From: Apium graveolens
Taxonomy: Eukaryota > Streptophyta > Magnoliopsida > Apiales > Apiaceae
Assembly: GCF_009905375.1 (NCBI RefSeq)
Contig: NC_133656.1
Coordinates: 228,869,739 to 228,933,738, forward strand
DNA: 64,000 nucleotides
Direction: 5' to 3'
The position numbers and the translations under genes were made by a program. Positions 1 through 10,901 of the stretch are shown piece by piece. The notes beneath the pieces were generated by a model. That model was not told the DNA's origin. It did not search any database and saw only the letters and a program-made list of their open reading frames with translations. Position 1 is the stretch's first letter. Each line of letters starts with the position of its first letter.

Positions 1-1081
1 TTTGATTGAATAAGGTTATTGTTACATGTAATATTAAATTAATATAAAATAATAAATATTGTGAATAAATTTAAAAACTATCAATATCAAGTGAATGATA
101 ATATTAAATTTTAAATAATGTAAATAAAACTGGATATTATTAAAAAATATTTTTAATATTTAAAACTAATTTAAAAATATTAAACAAATACAACTTTTTT
201 GCCCCAAGATACTACACCAAAATCTGGCATACAAAGTTATAAAATCTGTTTAATTAAGAGAAGAAAAAAGATTTATGAATCTTTGCTCGTTCGTATAAAG
301 AAAATGTATCGAACAGTGGGAAAAAGCTCGGGGGGCTATATTAGTACTAAATCAGATGATTGTTTTATATGATCCACTTCTGTACTTGGACTATGAAACA
401 CAACTGGACTAGACTTGAGCCTACAAATTAACTAAAGAATTAAGCTAAAAGCCCATTACAGCTTCAAACATTTGAATTGGTGTACTCACTAGTCACTGTA
501 TAACACCAACTAGCACATCAACCATGACACATTATTTTGTAACAATTTTTTGTGTCTCTAGCACCACTCTTCTGGAAAAAAAAAGACTGCTTAGGACTTA
601 GTATTATTTTTCTTTTTAAATAATCCCAGACCACGCACAGGACAGGACACTATAAATGAAAACAGGACGAAGCAGACCAGCATTACCTAGTATCCGCAGA
701 TAGGCTGGGACTTCAAGGGCTTATCCCCCAGGTATTTATATCCGATTCTGGATATATACACGGATTTAAGTAACGGGTTACAGCGGTAGTATGATGTGTT
801 ACCCTCTTCAAAATTAGTGGAATAACGCATAAGCTCGTTGAGACATCAAAAAAAGGTTTTTAAATAAACACATTTTTTTGTGAATTTGACTTAATTTTAT
901 GAATAAAATTGATGTGAATGCAGGAAATTTATTAATATTAAAATCAATTTCATCTGTGAAAATAGGTCAAATTTACGAGACTTTTTGCGTATTATGTGCC
1001 CAAAGCACACCATAGGAAACCCGAAAAAAATATATTCCATTTTCCATTTAATTGTCCTTATTGTTCTTACTTTAATTAATA
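1..1081. other. AT-rich intergenic DNA, no gene seen
   Basis: I see no coding frame with recognisable motifs, no RNA gene and no complete mobile element here. A moderately GC-richer patch near 640-840 has no recognisable ends. The stretch stops at the 3' terminus of a short Helitron. Confidence 0.5.
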
Positions 1082-1522
1082 CTAGTCTATAACCCGTGCG
1101 ATGCACAGATTGTTTTTAACATTCGATAGTTTTTAATAATATATTTTATAATATAATTTTCATTGGTTGAAAATTAAATTGAAGAATATAATAAATTATA
1201 ACAATATATGTTTTATAATAATTTGAGACTTGACTGAAAATAAATAATATAAAAGTTTAAATATAATAAGTTATTGACGGGGTTCGAACCCTGAATCCTT
1301 TAGAGCAGTTTAAATATTAATATAATAATATTTTATTAATGTATCCAATGGTTCTAATTTTTCTGATTTTAGATCTGACGGTTGTTATTTGACGTACCAA
1401 ACAACTATACCGAGCAACTATCAAACAACTGTATCGAACAACTATCAAATAGAGGGTGTATCGAACAACTATCAAATAGAGGGTGTTCGCTTATAATAAT
1501 ATAGTATAAATAGATATATAGA
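1082..1522 (-). mobile_element. Short non-autonomous Helitron
   Basis: Read on the minus strand, the element starts with TCTATATATC directly after an A and ends in CTAG directly before a T. That is the A^T insertion site expected for Helitrons. About 11 bases before the CTAG end is an imperfect hairpin (GTGC-atc-GCAC), the classic subterminal Helitron stem. The interior is non-coding. It carries a palindromic GGTTCGAACC box near 1277 that resembles a tRNA B box, and a short repeat (CAACTATCAAA-type) near 1400-1480. No Rep/helicase is present, so it depends on a partner elsewhere. Confidence 0.6.
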
Positions 1523-2491
1523 TACGTTTGGTGGACAAGTTTTGATGATGACACCAATACAGTCCCTTCCCAGCACCCAAAGGTTCTTGCTGAGTAGTAA
1601 GTGGGGGTGCATCCTAACAGGGCATCACATGCCTCCTGCTAAGATTGTTAGAAAAAGTGTTCAAGTTCTAGCAACTGATCGGTGATTCTGACGATGAAGA
1701 AAAATTGGAACCAAGCAAAAGTTCACAACTTGTGCTAGCTAATTAGTGAAGAATTGCCTTCATGTGACTAAGAATTCGTTAGCTCAAAAGTCTCATATCA
1801 CGAGTTCTCTTCGTAGCACAAAAAAATGAAATTGCGGCGTATAGTTTAATTCACTAAATCACTTGTAGGTAGGGTACATGTTACAGCATTACGGGCAGGT
1901 CAATATATTAATATTGGGAGTCCGGGCCGTGTCCCAGTCCCAGTGCAAGAATCATCGGTTACTACCAAAACTACTTTCTATTTGCTGTCTTTCGAAATGA
2001 AAGGCATAATTTTTTCTCCCGAATGAAAATGAAAGGGATACATGGAACAACTGGCGTCCCCAGTCTATGCTAGCCAACCAAATATAATTCGTAAAGGGCT
2101 ATTTTATTCACAAGTCAAGTAACATGCTCCAACAATATTTGATGATACTAAAATTTAGACATTTTTTCGTGGATGGTGAGGATCTACATTTTCCTTTCAT
2201 AATTTCTTTTGTATTCTACTTTAAACAAAAAATTTAAATTATTTCAAAGAAAAATAAAGAAAACTAAATTTAAGCAATGATGTGATTAAAAAAAATAGAT
2301 TATGTGCGAAATCTCAATTTCGGATTATTAATTTATAATTAAATATATCTATTTTAAAAAAATCTAAATAAAATGAAATATTTTAATTTTCGATTAATGT
2401 TAACCCAGCTCATTAATCATGAACCCAAAACCCGCAAGATCCGGGGGCTAGACCAAGGACCAGTATGAAATCTTCCATGGTTGTGAACTTA
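1523..2491. other. Intergenic DNA, no gene seen
   Basis: Mixed-composition sequence with no frame showing recognisable protein motifs and no clear repeat ends. Confidence 0.4.
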
Positions 2492-2730
2492 CGCTGTGTT
2501 CCCGAATCTAGAGTAGAAAAAAAGAATAGAAATTAACCAATTTTCCTTTCTCTCCTAATCTTTCCAAAAGTGGGAAGAAGATTTTGCAGACAAAAATAAA
2601 GAAAACTTCTTCCCAAATATGCAGCTTTCTATTCCTTTCTTTCTTAAAAGTTGTTCGGGACCAAGCTGAGGAAATGTATTTTTTACATTTCTTTTTTTTT
2701 TCTCCAAAAAAAAGTTTCTGGAACACAGCG
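2492..2730. mobile_element. Tourist-like MITE with TTA target duplication
   Basis: An 11-bp perfect terminal inverted repeat, CGCTGTGTTCC, lies at both ends, and the element is flanked on each side by TTA. A TTA target duplication is the hallmark of PIF/Harbinger transposition, which mobilises Tourist MITEs. The 239-bp interior is A/T-tract rich and non-coding, and open frames across it are chance. The family is assigned only from the TSD and size. A 3-bp TSD also fits some CACTA elements, but the ends are not CACTA. Confidence 0.6.
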
Positions 2731-2780
2731 TTAATGTGTACATGCGTTAAGGGAATTGATCCCCAACCATCGTTTCAGCA

Positions 2781-2880
2781 GCCGCATTGTTTCATTGCGG
2801 ATGTACTCACCCGCCGCAATGAAACATTGTGATAGCCTGCAATGTAATATTGCGGTAGCCTGGAATGTAATATTGCGACT
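2781..2880. repeat. Cluster of four near-palindromic 20-bp units
   Basis: Four related near-palindromes built on GCAATG-n-ATTGC sit at about 2781-2800, 2814-2833, 2838-2857 and 2861-2880. The first two contain the GTTTC/GAAAC core and the last two GTAATATT. Each can fold on itself and on its neighbours. The GC content exceeds that of the flanks. Confidence 0.55.
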
Positions 2881-3389
2881 GATGTATTCCAGCCAAATTA
2901 GCTGTGGATAATTTCTCATTCGTTAATGTGTATATGGGTCCATTCTGCCGGGAACCGGTTTCAGACATACGCGCAAATATATCTGCAAAGATGTTACAGG
3001 CCTTTATTCTCTTAAGCGACTATTAAATTCGTAGAAATAAAGTTTATTAATTGATATTTTTTAAGAGAAAAAACAAATATCATCAACTTAAGAGACACAG
3101 TGTGCAAGGTGAGTCTTTTCTTTTAATATATTCAACCATTCAGTTTTTTTGTAACTTATATATGTTGTATGTTCAGTTTAAAAAAAGACATTAAAACAAA
3201 ATAAATTATATCTAACATTACAAAAAGAATAATTAAATTATTTGTAAATTATATATTGTTGGTTGTACATTACATCAAATTTCAAAATAGCGGCCAAATT
3301 TCAAATTGTCAATGATCGATCAACTTTTCTTTCTGCTATTCAAAAAACGGTTATTGTCAACTACATTCGGTCTTCGCCGTTAATTAATA
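2881..3389. other. Intergenic DNA with a dispersed-repeat fragment
   Basis: No gene is visible. About 3272-3387 matches, in inverted orientation, the segment 5380-5490 of the foldback element at 4831-5522. Shared words include TCAAAATAG-GGCCAAATTT and TCTTCGCCGTTAA. It is therefore a solo end of the same repeat family. Confidence 0.5.
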
Positions 3390-3603
3390 TTCCCCCGTCC
3401 CGTTGATTTCGATACGTTTACTATTTGCACGCATTTCAAGACTTCTATAAAATATAGTTTCGTAATATTTTTTTAATAAAAGTTTAAACATAAAACTTTT
3501 ATTTATAATTTTTTTTTAAAAAAATATAATGACGTTATACTTTAAAGAAGCATTGAAAAACGTGTCAAAAAATGATGTAGATAATTAAATGGGACACATG
3601 GAA
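3390..3603. mobile_element. Diverged Stowaway MITE
   Basis: The ends read TTCCCCCGTCCCGTT and, from the other side, TTCCATGTGTCCCATTT. Both are variants of the Stowaway/mariner terminal repeat CTCCCTCCGTCCC, each abutting a TA dinucleotide (target site TA). It is 214 bp and non-coding. It resembles the fragment ending at 54772, so two members of one subfamily are present. Confidence 0.55.
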
Positions 3604-3605
3604 TA

Positions 3606-4346
3606 TAATTTAAGTGTAAATTACATAATAGTGATCATACTTTATAATTAATTTCAAAATAGTGGCTACCTTTTAAATTTTTTAAAAAATGATATATTAT
3701 TATTGTGGATATCTTAATACTATTAAGAGTAATTCCAACATTTTAGTTATTTGGAGTTTTAAAGTCTAATATAATAAATATAAAAAAAAATACGTCAACA
3801 ATATTTTAATAATTCCTTAAATCACTAAAATCCCTCTTTCCTCTTAAAACTTTTATTTTATAATATATATTTGAAATAAATACTTTCTCTTTTTTCATGT
3901 AATAATATTATTTTTTAGTGATAAAATATTAGATAAGAATGTTGTTGGAGTGAGAAATAATTATAAATATCTTACTTACTAAGATTTAATATTTGTATTT
4001 AATTTAGATAATGAACTAAAAAATGTGAGAGATGATCTTACAATAAACAAATTACCCATACAATCGGCGTGATAACCGCCAGGAAAGGGAATAAATGAAT
4101 CCAGAAAATTGGGGGGACAATGGATGATGAGGAAATCCAAGTGTGAGTGAACAGCAGGACCCCTCTCCGATATCTCGGGTGTGCCAACTGCTATCCATCA
4201 TCTTCCTTTACAACACTCCTTTCTCTTTCTTTAACAAAGAAATGAAAGCGGAGCCATACATTTTTCTTTATTCATTTATTATAATATGGTTGATGATAGT
4301 AGGCCCAATATTGTCACCTTCCCCCCAGTTCTTTCTTTAACTCTCT
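3606..4346. other. Intergenic DNA, no gene seen
   Basis: AT-rich sequence with no recognisable coding frame. An open frame near 4143-4340 has low-complexity hydrophobic composition and no homology I recognise. Confidence 0.4.
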
Positions 4347-4348
4347 TA

Positions 4349-4607
4349 CTCCCTCCGTCCCTAAAAACGTTTCCTATTTGTCTTCAACATGTTTGTCGAT
4401 GCATACTTTTGATTGATAATATCTTTAAATTCGTATTAGTATTAAATATAAAAAATTCACTGTATTAAAGTACTGATAAATACGAATCCAACGAGATCAC
4501 TCATGATTATGTTTGATATTATAAATTAGACGTAAATTAGTAGTCAATCGCTTACCGTAAACAGTACTGAAAGTCAAAAGATGAAATGTTTAACGGGACG
4601 GAGGGAG
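4349..4607. mobile_element. Stowaway MITE
   Basis: A 259-bp element begins CTCCCTCCGTCCCTAAAAAC and ends, in inverted form, with GGGACGGAGGGAG, flanked by TA on both sides. The terminal repeat is nearly identical to that of the mariner element at 6572-9601, so that transposase family is the natural source of mobility. No coding capacity. Confidence 0.85.
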
Positions 4608-4672
4608 TATTAACCAATTAAGTACAAATATAATGCTTGTTCCTGTTCTGTGTTTAGTCCCATCCTAACCAG

Positions 4673-4754
4673 CTTCCTTCAAATTCAAGGTACACATTTG
4701 TACAATTAGCCTCATCTTCCTTCAAATTCAAGGTACACATTCGTACAATTAGCC
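4673..4754. repeat. Two-copy 39-bp direct repeat
   Basis: Copies at 4673-4711 and 4716-4754 have a period of 43 bp and differ at one base. It is a simple local duplication in non-coding DNA. Confidence 0.9.
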
Positions 4755-4830
4755 CAATTTTAACAAATATGCCCTCGCATTGACCTCATTATTTTCAGAT
4801 TATTAGGGGGATCAATTAGGTAAAAAACAA

Positions 4831-5522
4831 GAGTAAATTATAGTGGAGTGACTGCATTTTATATCAATTTTTAAAATAATGGTCAAATTTTTGAAATTTT
4901 AAAATAATGGCTCAATTTTTATCTTGACCGTTAAATAATATATTTAAAGTGTAAATTACAGAATGATGGCTCATCTTCACGCTTATTTTTAAAATAATGG
5001 TTAAACTTTTATAAATTGTTATAAATCTTTTTTTTAAAGAATGGTTTTCTCTTGCTACACAGACTCGGTTTTTTCACTTCTTTTAATTCAATCAAGTATA
5101 GAGTTCTATATTTTTTCAACTTCCTTGCACAAAAACACGAATACAAAATTTAGCAAAAATATAAAGAAGAGTGTCCAACCATTGGAAAAACTTACAACCA
5201 AAGTAATAGTGATTTATATATCGACACCTAGTATTATGATCAATCTAAAAGAACTCTTTAAAACTTTTTCTTAAGTGACAATATATCATTATATTGAAAA
5301 TTTAAAAGTGTAGTCATTATTTTAAAGGTAAGTGTAAAATATAGCCACAGTATGTAATTTACGTTTTAAATATATTAGTTAACGGCGAAGACCTAGCGGG
5401 AGTTGACGATAACAATTTTTTTGAAAGGCGAAAAAAAAAATTGACCACTGTTTTGATAATTTGAAAATTTAACCATTATTTTGAAAATCGATGTAAATTA
5501 CGGCAAAACTCTTAATTTACTC
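4831..5522. mobile_element. Foldback element, possibly Mutator-type MITE
   Basis: The left end GAGTAAATTATAG and the inverted right end GAGTAAATTAAGAG open an inverted repeat that continues, diverged, for about 150 bp on each side. Flanks AAAAAACAA (left) and TAAAAACAA (right) give an 8-of-9 target duplication, the length typical of Mutator-like elements. The interior repeats phrases such as AAAATAATGG. The open frame at 5041-5274 has no recognisable motif and I do not call it a gene. Confidence 0.5.
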
Positions 5523-5531
5523 TAAAAACAA

Positions 5532-6569
5532 TCAGGGTATTAAATTTGGTGGAATTGTTTTTACACAGTTTAATGGTTTTAATTTTTACACCCTTCTCTT
5601 TTAACCACTTCGATGTTCATAGATGGAGGTATAGAAGAGCTTCCCTGAGCTTGCGCCCGGATGATTTAAAAAACAAAATTTACTAGTTATATTTAATTAG
5701 TTTTTTCATGGCCCAGCTTTTATTTAATATCTAGTTACAAATAAGTATAATTAGATAGCTAAATACCGGTGAAACTTTGCTAGCAACCAGGCAATCAAAT
5801 TATTTGAATTTCAAGTCACCTGTTGTGTTTAATTTCAGTTACATTCTCTCATTATTGTGGCGTGAAATTAGTAGTACTATTTTGACTAGCTAAATTTCTG
5901 TTGAGTGTACGTAGTTTTGAATCTTGCTTTTCTTACACCTTTTCCACTAATAGCAAAGGATAAAAATTAGTGCAATATTGTTATCTCATGAAATAGAAAC
6001 TAAGTAGGAAAAAGTAAAAGCCACGCAATATTCTTAGTCCATTTAAAGAGTAGAATTCAAAGATTATATCACTCGTAAGATAGAGTAATTCGGTGAAAAT
6101 TGCTTTTTTACGTGACGTGTTTGTTTAAATGTTAAAAGATGGGCCTCTTTATTCTCTCAAAGTGACTGCCCAGACAAGCAGGAGAATCTTGCATTATTTG
6201 ATCTATAGTAATTTAGTCTGCATAAACCTTAATCCCTATATTTTGGAGTATTTAGAATAAGTCAACTGCACCCTTCTTAATCCCCAAATATATGAAATAT
6301 GATAAAAAAAATTGCACCCCCACAATATTTTAGTAATTCTTTATATCACTAATACAGTTCTCTCATATCTTATCTTTAAGGAAGCACAAGTTATTCTCTA
6401 TTTCATTTTCATCAATAAAAAATTATTTGCTCTCTCTTCTTTTTAGTTGTTTTCTCTCTCTTCCTTTCATATCTCATTCAAATTTCTTATTATTATAATA
6501 ATAAGAAATTAAGATAAAAATCACTGTTGAAGTTAAAATTAAAAAAAAATGTTTTAAATCACTAAAAAT
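5532..6569. other. Intergenic DNA, no gene seen
   Basis: AT-rich DNA with C/T-rich tracts around 6370-6480. No coding motif and no clear repeat ends are visible. It ends at the TA flanking the mariner element. Confidence 0.4.
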
Positions 6570-6824
6570 TACTCCCTCCGTCCCTAAAAACTTTTCCCAC
6601 TTTCCTTTTTAGGTAAATCAATATACTTTTCTCACTTTTCTTTTTTAACACAAAAACTGAAAACTATACTAATATTAAAACCCACTACTGGTTTAATGGG
6701 CCAGGGTCACCTCCAGTTTTATTTTTTTACCTAATCATTCCATTTCCTCCTTCCCGTCTCTTTCACTTCATCACTCTCTTATCTTTCCTCTCCGCCACCA
6801 AAACCCTAATTTCTATTCACACAA

Positions 6825-7196
6825 ATGAGCGGTCATTACTGGTTTTCTGATTCCGATGATAAATCCACCAACATGTACGAGTGCTCTGACCCCAATCACT
6901 GTGATAAAGGTGATTGGTGTGAGGGGAACCACACTTATAGTCAGGAAAATGTCCGAATGGGTTGTGGTTGAACTCCGTTTGAGAAATCGGCGGCGAAATC
7001 AGAGGATACGGTGGATGAAACCCCTAAATCGGGGTCGCATGCAAGTGAGATCGAAGTTCCCTTTGATGAAGACGATGCGCCTCCTTCCCCTATGTCTTCA
7101 GTTGCGAAGACTGTGGCCACCGTTGTTGCTCCGGATCCGTCGAGCGACGACTTGGAGGCGGCGGGCGAGTCTGAAGATGCATGCTCTAGGTCTTAA
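6825..7196 (+). pseudogene. Second ORF in the mariner element, unknown function
   Basis: An ATG at 6825, after a plant-like 5' leader containing AAACCCTAA, opens a frame of 48 codons to a TGA at 6969-6971. The same frame then continues without interruption to a stop at 7194-7196, 123 codons in all. The first part has a Cys/His cluster (C-x4-HC-x5-C-x2-NH around residues 19-36) that could bind metal. The second part is acidic and Ser/Pro-rich. The later half also opens from an in-frame ATG at 7011. It lies inside the element, convergent with the transposase, starting about 250 bp from the left terminus. I recognise no family. It may be a captured host gene fragment or an accessory protein. Plant mariners normally encode transposase only. 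Confidence 0.5.
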
Positions 7197-7340
7197 TCGA
7201 CTTTGTAAGAAATTATTCTTTCATTTTTTTGGTTATTTTGTGCGTATATTCATCATAAACTACTGGTTTTGGTGCTTATATTTACCATGATTGACTTGTT
7301 GTGCTTAACCATGTATTCGATTGTGTTTATTAATTTTAAT

Positions 7341-7745
7341 TCCTTGTGGATTCGCTTGTTTTGCACTGATTGTGATTGTGTATCCGATTGTGGTTATTTC
7401 CGATTGGTTTTTGTGTAACTGACTGGTGGATTGTGTAATTCAGTGGTGGATTGTGTCATTCAGTGGTGGATTGTAGTGTTCTTTGTGTAATTCCATGTAT
7501 CCTATGTGATTTAGTTGCTCAAACTGTTGTAATTCCTTGTATTCCTTGTGGATTCACTTGTTTTGCACTGATTGTGATTGTGTATCCGATTGTGGTTATT
7601 TCCGATTGGTTTTTGTGTAATTGATTGGTGGATTGTGTAATTCAGTGGTGGATTGTGTCATTCAGTGGTGGATTGTAGTGTTCTTTGTGTAATTCTATGT
7701 ATCCTATGTGATTTAGTTGCTATAACTGTTGTAATTCCTTGTATT
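7341..7745. repeat. 202-bp tandem duplication inside the mariner element
   Basis: Two copies, 7341-7542 and 7543-7745, differ at only a few positions (for example CGCTTG/CACTTG and ACTGACTGG/ATTGATTGG). Each copy has inner repeats of CAGTGGTGGATTGTGT. It lies between the two convergent genes, in non-coding sequence. Confidence 0.9.
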
Positions 7746-7992
7746 CCTTTAGGGTGATCGATGATGAATGTTCATAATTTGGCTGAGACAAATGACTGCC
7801 CTAATGTGCCATGTTGATTCAGTGTGTGCTTAGTGGTTGTGGATGTTGTCAATGATGCTTGGGGACAATCTGAGATCAGTATATACAAAATGTGCTTAGA
7901 ACTAAGCTCAATTTTAATACATAGGTTGATTAAAACTTAGCTTACTCGTAGCACTATTACATTGAAAACAAAATAGGCTTACATGTCTCCAC

Positions 7993-9366
7993 TTAACTTG
8001 TTGAAGTTGATGCTCTATTAGGTCCCCTAATGTAATTCCATGCTTCATGTACTGCCCACATTGGTGCTGTCACTTGAATTGGTAGCCTACCTTCAGCTGC
8101 TAGTTTTTTTTTGTTTACATGAGGCACTAGGTAGTCATTTGAGCCTTTTACCTTGAGCACTTCATTCATAACATATTGATATGACAACCATACATTTGCT
8201 AGTGTACTTGGATCTAGTTCATAAACGGCCTGATGCACTGCATTCAACATGTCATCCACATCTTTTGACATCTTTTTGTGCATCAAAGATTGAATGCTTC
8301 TGAAAAAACCTAAGTCCAGAATATTCAAATCTGGGCTATTTGGTGGTTGTTGCACCAAATAGAAAGTGAAGTCCCCTTGTTTATGTACTTGTTGCCACTC
8401 TGGGTCATCCTGAGTTATGTGTGTTCTTGCATTATCTTGTTGTATGTATATTGTTTTATGTCCTTCACTTACTGGCCATTTCTGCATGATAGCTGGTATA
8501 CTGTCATTGATTAACATGCTCCTTGTTTCCTTTCTCCCCACTGATTCAACAACCTTTGTGACCACTGTCCCCTTTGCTCCCCCTATCTTCCCATCAAAGG
8601 TACACTCTGTATTCTCTTGATTAAATCTTGGTCTAGCTACAGCTGCTGTAAACATGACCTTTGGTATGAATTTGCTTGACTTTGCTGCTCTGTACTTGCC
8701 TTTTTCATTCCTTTCAAGGTATACTCTCTGTGATTTTTTACTTAGATAAAACCATTTTTCATCAATGTGTACAAAATTTAACATTGGACAGTACTGCTTC
8801 TTTGTTGTAGGTGTATCTCCCATTAATAAGTTCAGATGTCATTCAACCCTTTGAAAGAGATTTGCCTCTTTCAAAGTAAAATGTAAAGGGTTTGTGTGTG
8901 GTTTAATTAGTCCCCTCTTTATCATTCTATTTGTTGTTGTTGATGATACCTTAAGTTGTACTGCCAAGTCCCTTATGCCTGATCTGTCTCCCATGTTTAT
9001 TTCAGTTATTGCACTTGGCTGCACTTGTATTCTTTTCCTCCCTGAGTTATGTCCATTTGTTGACATGTTGTATGGCTGACTTGCTCTGTTTTGCCTCCTT
9101 GCAGTTGCCCATATTGTGCTTATTGTCCTCCTTGTTACATTGAATAAAGTTGCCACTTCTTGGATTGCAACATGTTTGAGTTTCCCCTCTATCTGGTTGT
9201 TCAGAAGCCACATTACAATTTGCATTCTACTGTCACAGCTGAGCTTTGCCCTTGATTTGTGATGATAAACATCCTCCTCCTCATGTGTTTGCCCTGTTTC
9301 TTCAGCTGGTAGATTTAAATCAAAAGGGAAGGAAAAACTCATTTTTGAACAAATGGGGCAAAGCAA
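7993..9366 (-). pseudogene. Mariner-like transposase (DD39D), one in-frame stop
   Basis: It catalyses cut-and-paste transposition at TA sites in the nucleus. The N-terminal part (9366 to 8839) holds helix-turn-helix DNA-binding segments (VATLFNVTRRTISTIW, then LAVQLKVSSTTTNRMIKRG). The catalytic part (from 8823) shows HIDEKWFY (first Asp), QQDNARTH (second Asp) and PNSPDLNILDLGFF (third Asp). There are 39 residues between the second and third Asp, the plant mariner signature. The two parts are in the same frame, split by a single TGA at 8839-8841, and total length is about 457 codons, normal for the family. Translation may start at the first ATG (9366) or at a second about 9 codons on. All three catalytic residues survive, so inactivation is recent or limited to the stop. 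Confidence 0.88.
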
Positions 9367-9603
9367 TGATGCAGCTTTTTCCGATTTGTACTTGTAAAAT
9401 TTTGATTATGTACTTATACTTTTAGCATAATCTCTGTGATACTAATACTCCATTTTGATTGGTTGTATTGAATTAGGCGGGAGTTTGTCTGCACCTTTTT
9501 CCTGTTTTTTTTTTAACTTTTTGGAATGAAGTTTGCTAATCATTGTTTCTTAAAACCTATGCAATTCACAATATGAGAAAAGTTTTTGGGTACAGAGGGA
9601 GTA

Positions 9604-10825
9604 ATATTTTATAATATTTATAAAAAAACTTATTAAGAGACTGTTAAATTTGTTCTTAAAATAATAAATGTGTTTTGATTTTTCGGTGCTTATAACCCGA
9701 TGAATACCACACTTGCAGGGGTTCAAGCTGTTTACAGCTTCGATCAGTACTCATTAAGCCTCAACATTGTCCCGAACAATGGGTCTAACGTAAAACCGAC
9801 AGAATGCCTAATTTCCAATAATCTGAATTAGTGAAATCAAGATTCAATTCGAGATTTGAATTATATAATTTAAAATTTATTAAAAAATTAAATTAAGCTG
9901 GTTCAAAAATTAATTATACCGAAAATTTAACCAAAAATGATCCAAGATTATAACTTGAAATCGATCGAAACCGAATAATATTTATACGAATTAAATGACC
10001 CTAAGTATTTAAAATTTATACTTAAAAAATTTAATATTTATGATAATATAATTATTTAATTATATATATATGTGTAAAAGTAGATTTTATTATATAAAAA
10101 AAGTCCTAATTTTATTCCAAATTAAATCTGAACTGAATTATATCCGACCTCATCCTGTAGGAAGGCTCTCCAAATATATCATAATATGGAAATAGATATG
10201 CTCCGAAATTGATTAAGTCCATAATCGAATCGATAGGTTTAGTCTAACGTCCTTGTTAATATTAATATAAATATATATTTTTTATTAATGAAAATTATAT
10301 TTTTCAATGTTAAACATACGTGTTAATGAAGTTATGAATGTAAATGTATAATTTAGGAGGCGAAAGAGTATTAACTACTAGTGGTCTAGTACCATGTAGA
10401 ACACACGCGGCATTGCGATAGTATGCCGACTGGCCTAGGCTTCACGCAATTTTACACGAAACTGGTAGGAGTAATCTAATGGAGAGTTGCGCCATGTTAA
10501 CATGTAGCACAATTGCACAATTTGATTAAGTCCATATTTGTGTATTCATTGATAAATTCAATCAGAAAATGACTCATAATCTGAAGAAAAACTTGGAAGA
10601 AATAAAACACCAACCAACATAAATCAAGGAAAACGACGACATACACACATAAAAATATATAATTTCGTCAAAATTAATTATTCATTAATTAAATTTCTTT
10701 TGGTATGCAAATTCACAACCACAATATTTCATTCCAAGAATGGAGGAATCAAAGACTTGGCCAACATAATATAGACACACCAGTCCCAAAATTAAAAAAA
10801 AAACTAAAACTCAAAACGAAACTAA
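9604..10825. other. Intergenic DNA, no gene seen
   Basis: Very AT-rich sequence with no recognisable frame. A GC-richer patch at 10370-10500 has no identifiable ends. The last part is presumably the 3' region of the SAUR gene. Confidence 0.45.
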
Positions 10826-10901
10826 CTAAAAATACAAGATTTTCTTTTTACATAATTGAATCCGAGAGTTGAAACTAAAAGCCGGATGATGATCAGATCT
10901 C

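Larger units (their letters stand above)
6572..9601 (-). mobile_element. Complete mariner-like element (3,030 bp)
   Basis: Terminal inverted repeats CTCCCTCCGTCCCTAAAAAC (left) and CTCCCTCTGTACCCAAAAAC (right, inverted) are flanked by TA at 6570-6571 and 9602-9603. TA is the invariant Tc1/mariner target. The minus strand encodes a DD39D transposase with one in-frame stop. The plus strand near the left end encodes a second, unrelated reading frame, and between the convergent genes is a 202-bp tandem duplication. The ends match the Stowaway MITEs at 4349 and 3390, so this is a plausible former driver of those MITEs. As written it is non-autonomous because of the stop. Confidence 0.85.

Noticed and set aside
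897..1106. 69-codon minus-strand frame
   Set aside because: Low-complexity, crosses the end of the Helitron, with no homology I recognise.
1261..1300. tRNA gene suggested by GGGGTTCGAACCC
   Set aside because: The box is a palindrome inside a Helitron. No A box, anticodon arm or acceptor stem could be assembled around it.
2508..2832. Several overlapping 60-80-codon frames
   Set aside because: They cross the MITE and its poly-A/T tracts on both strands, with no conserved motif.
8417..8620. Plus-strand frame antisense to the mariner transposase
   Set aside because: It mirrors the transposase frame and has no recognisable domain. The minus frame carries all catalytic motifs.
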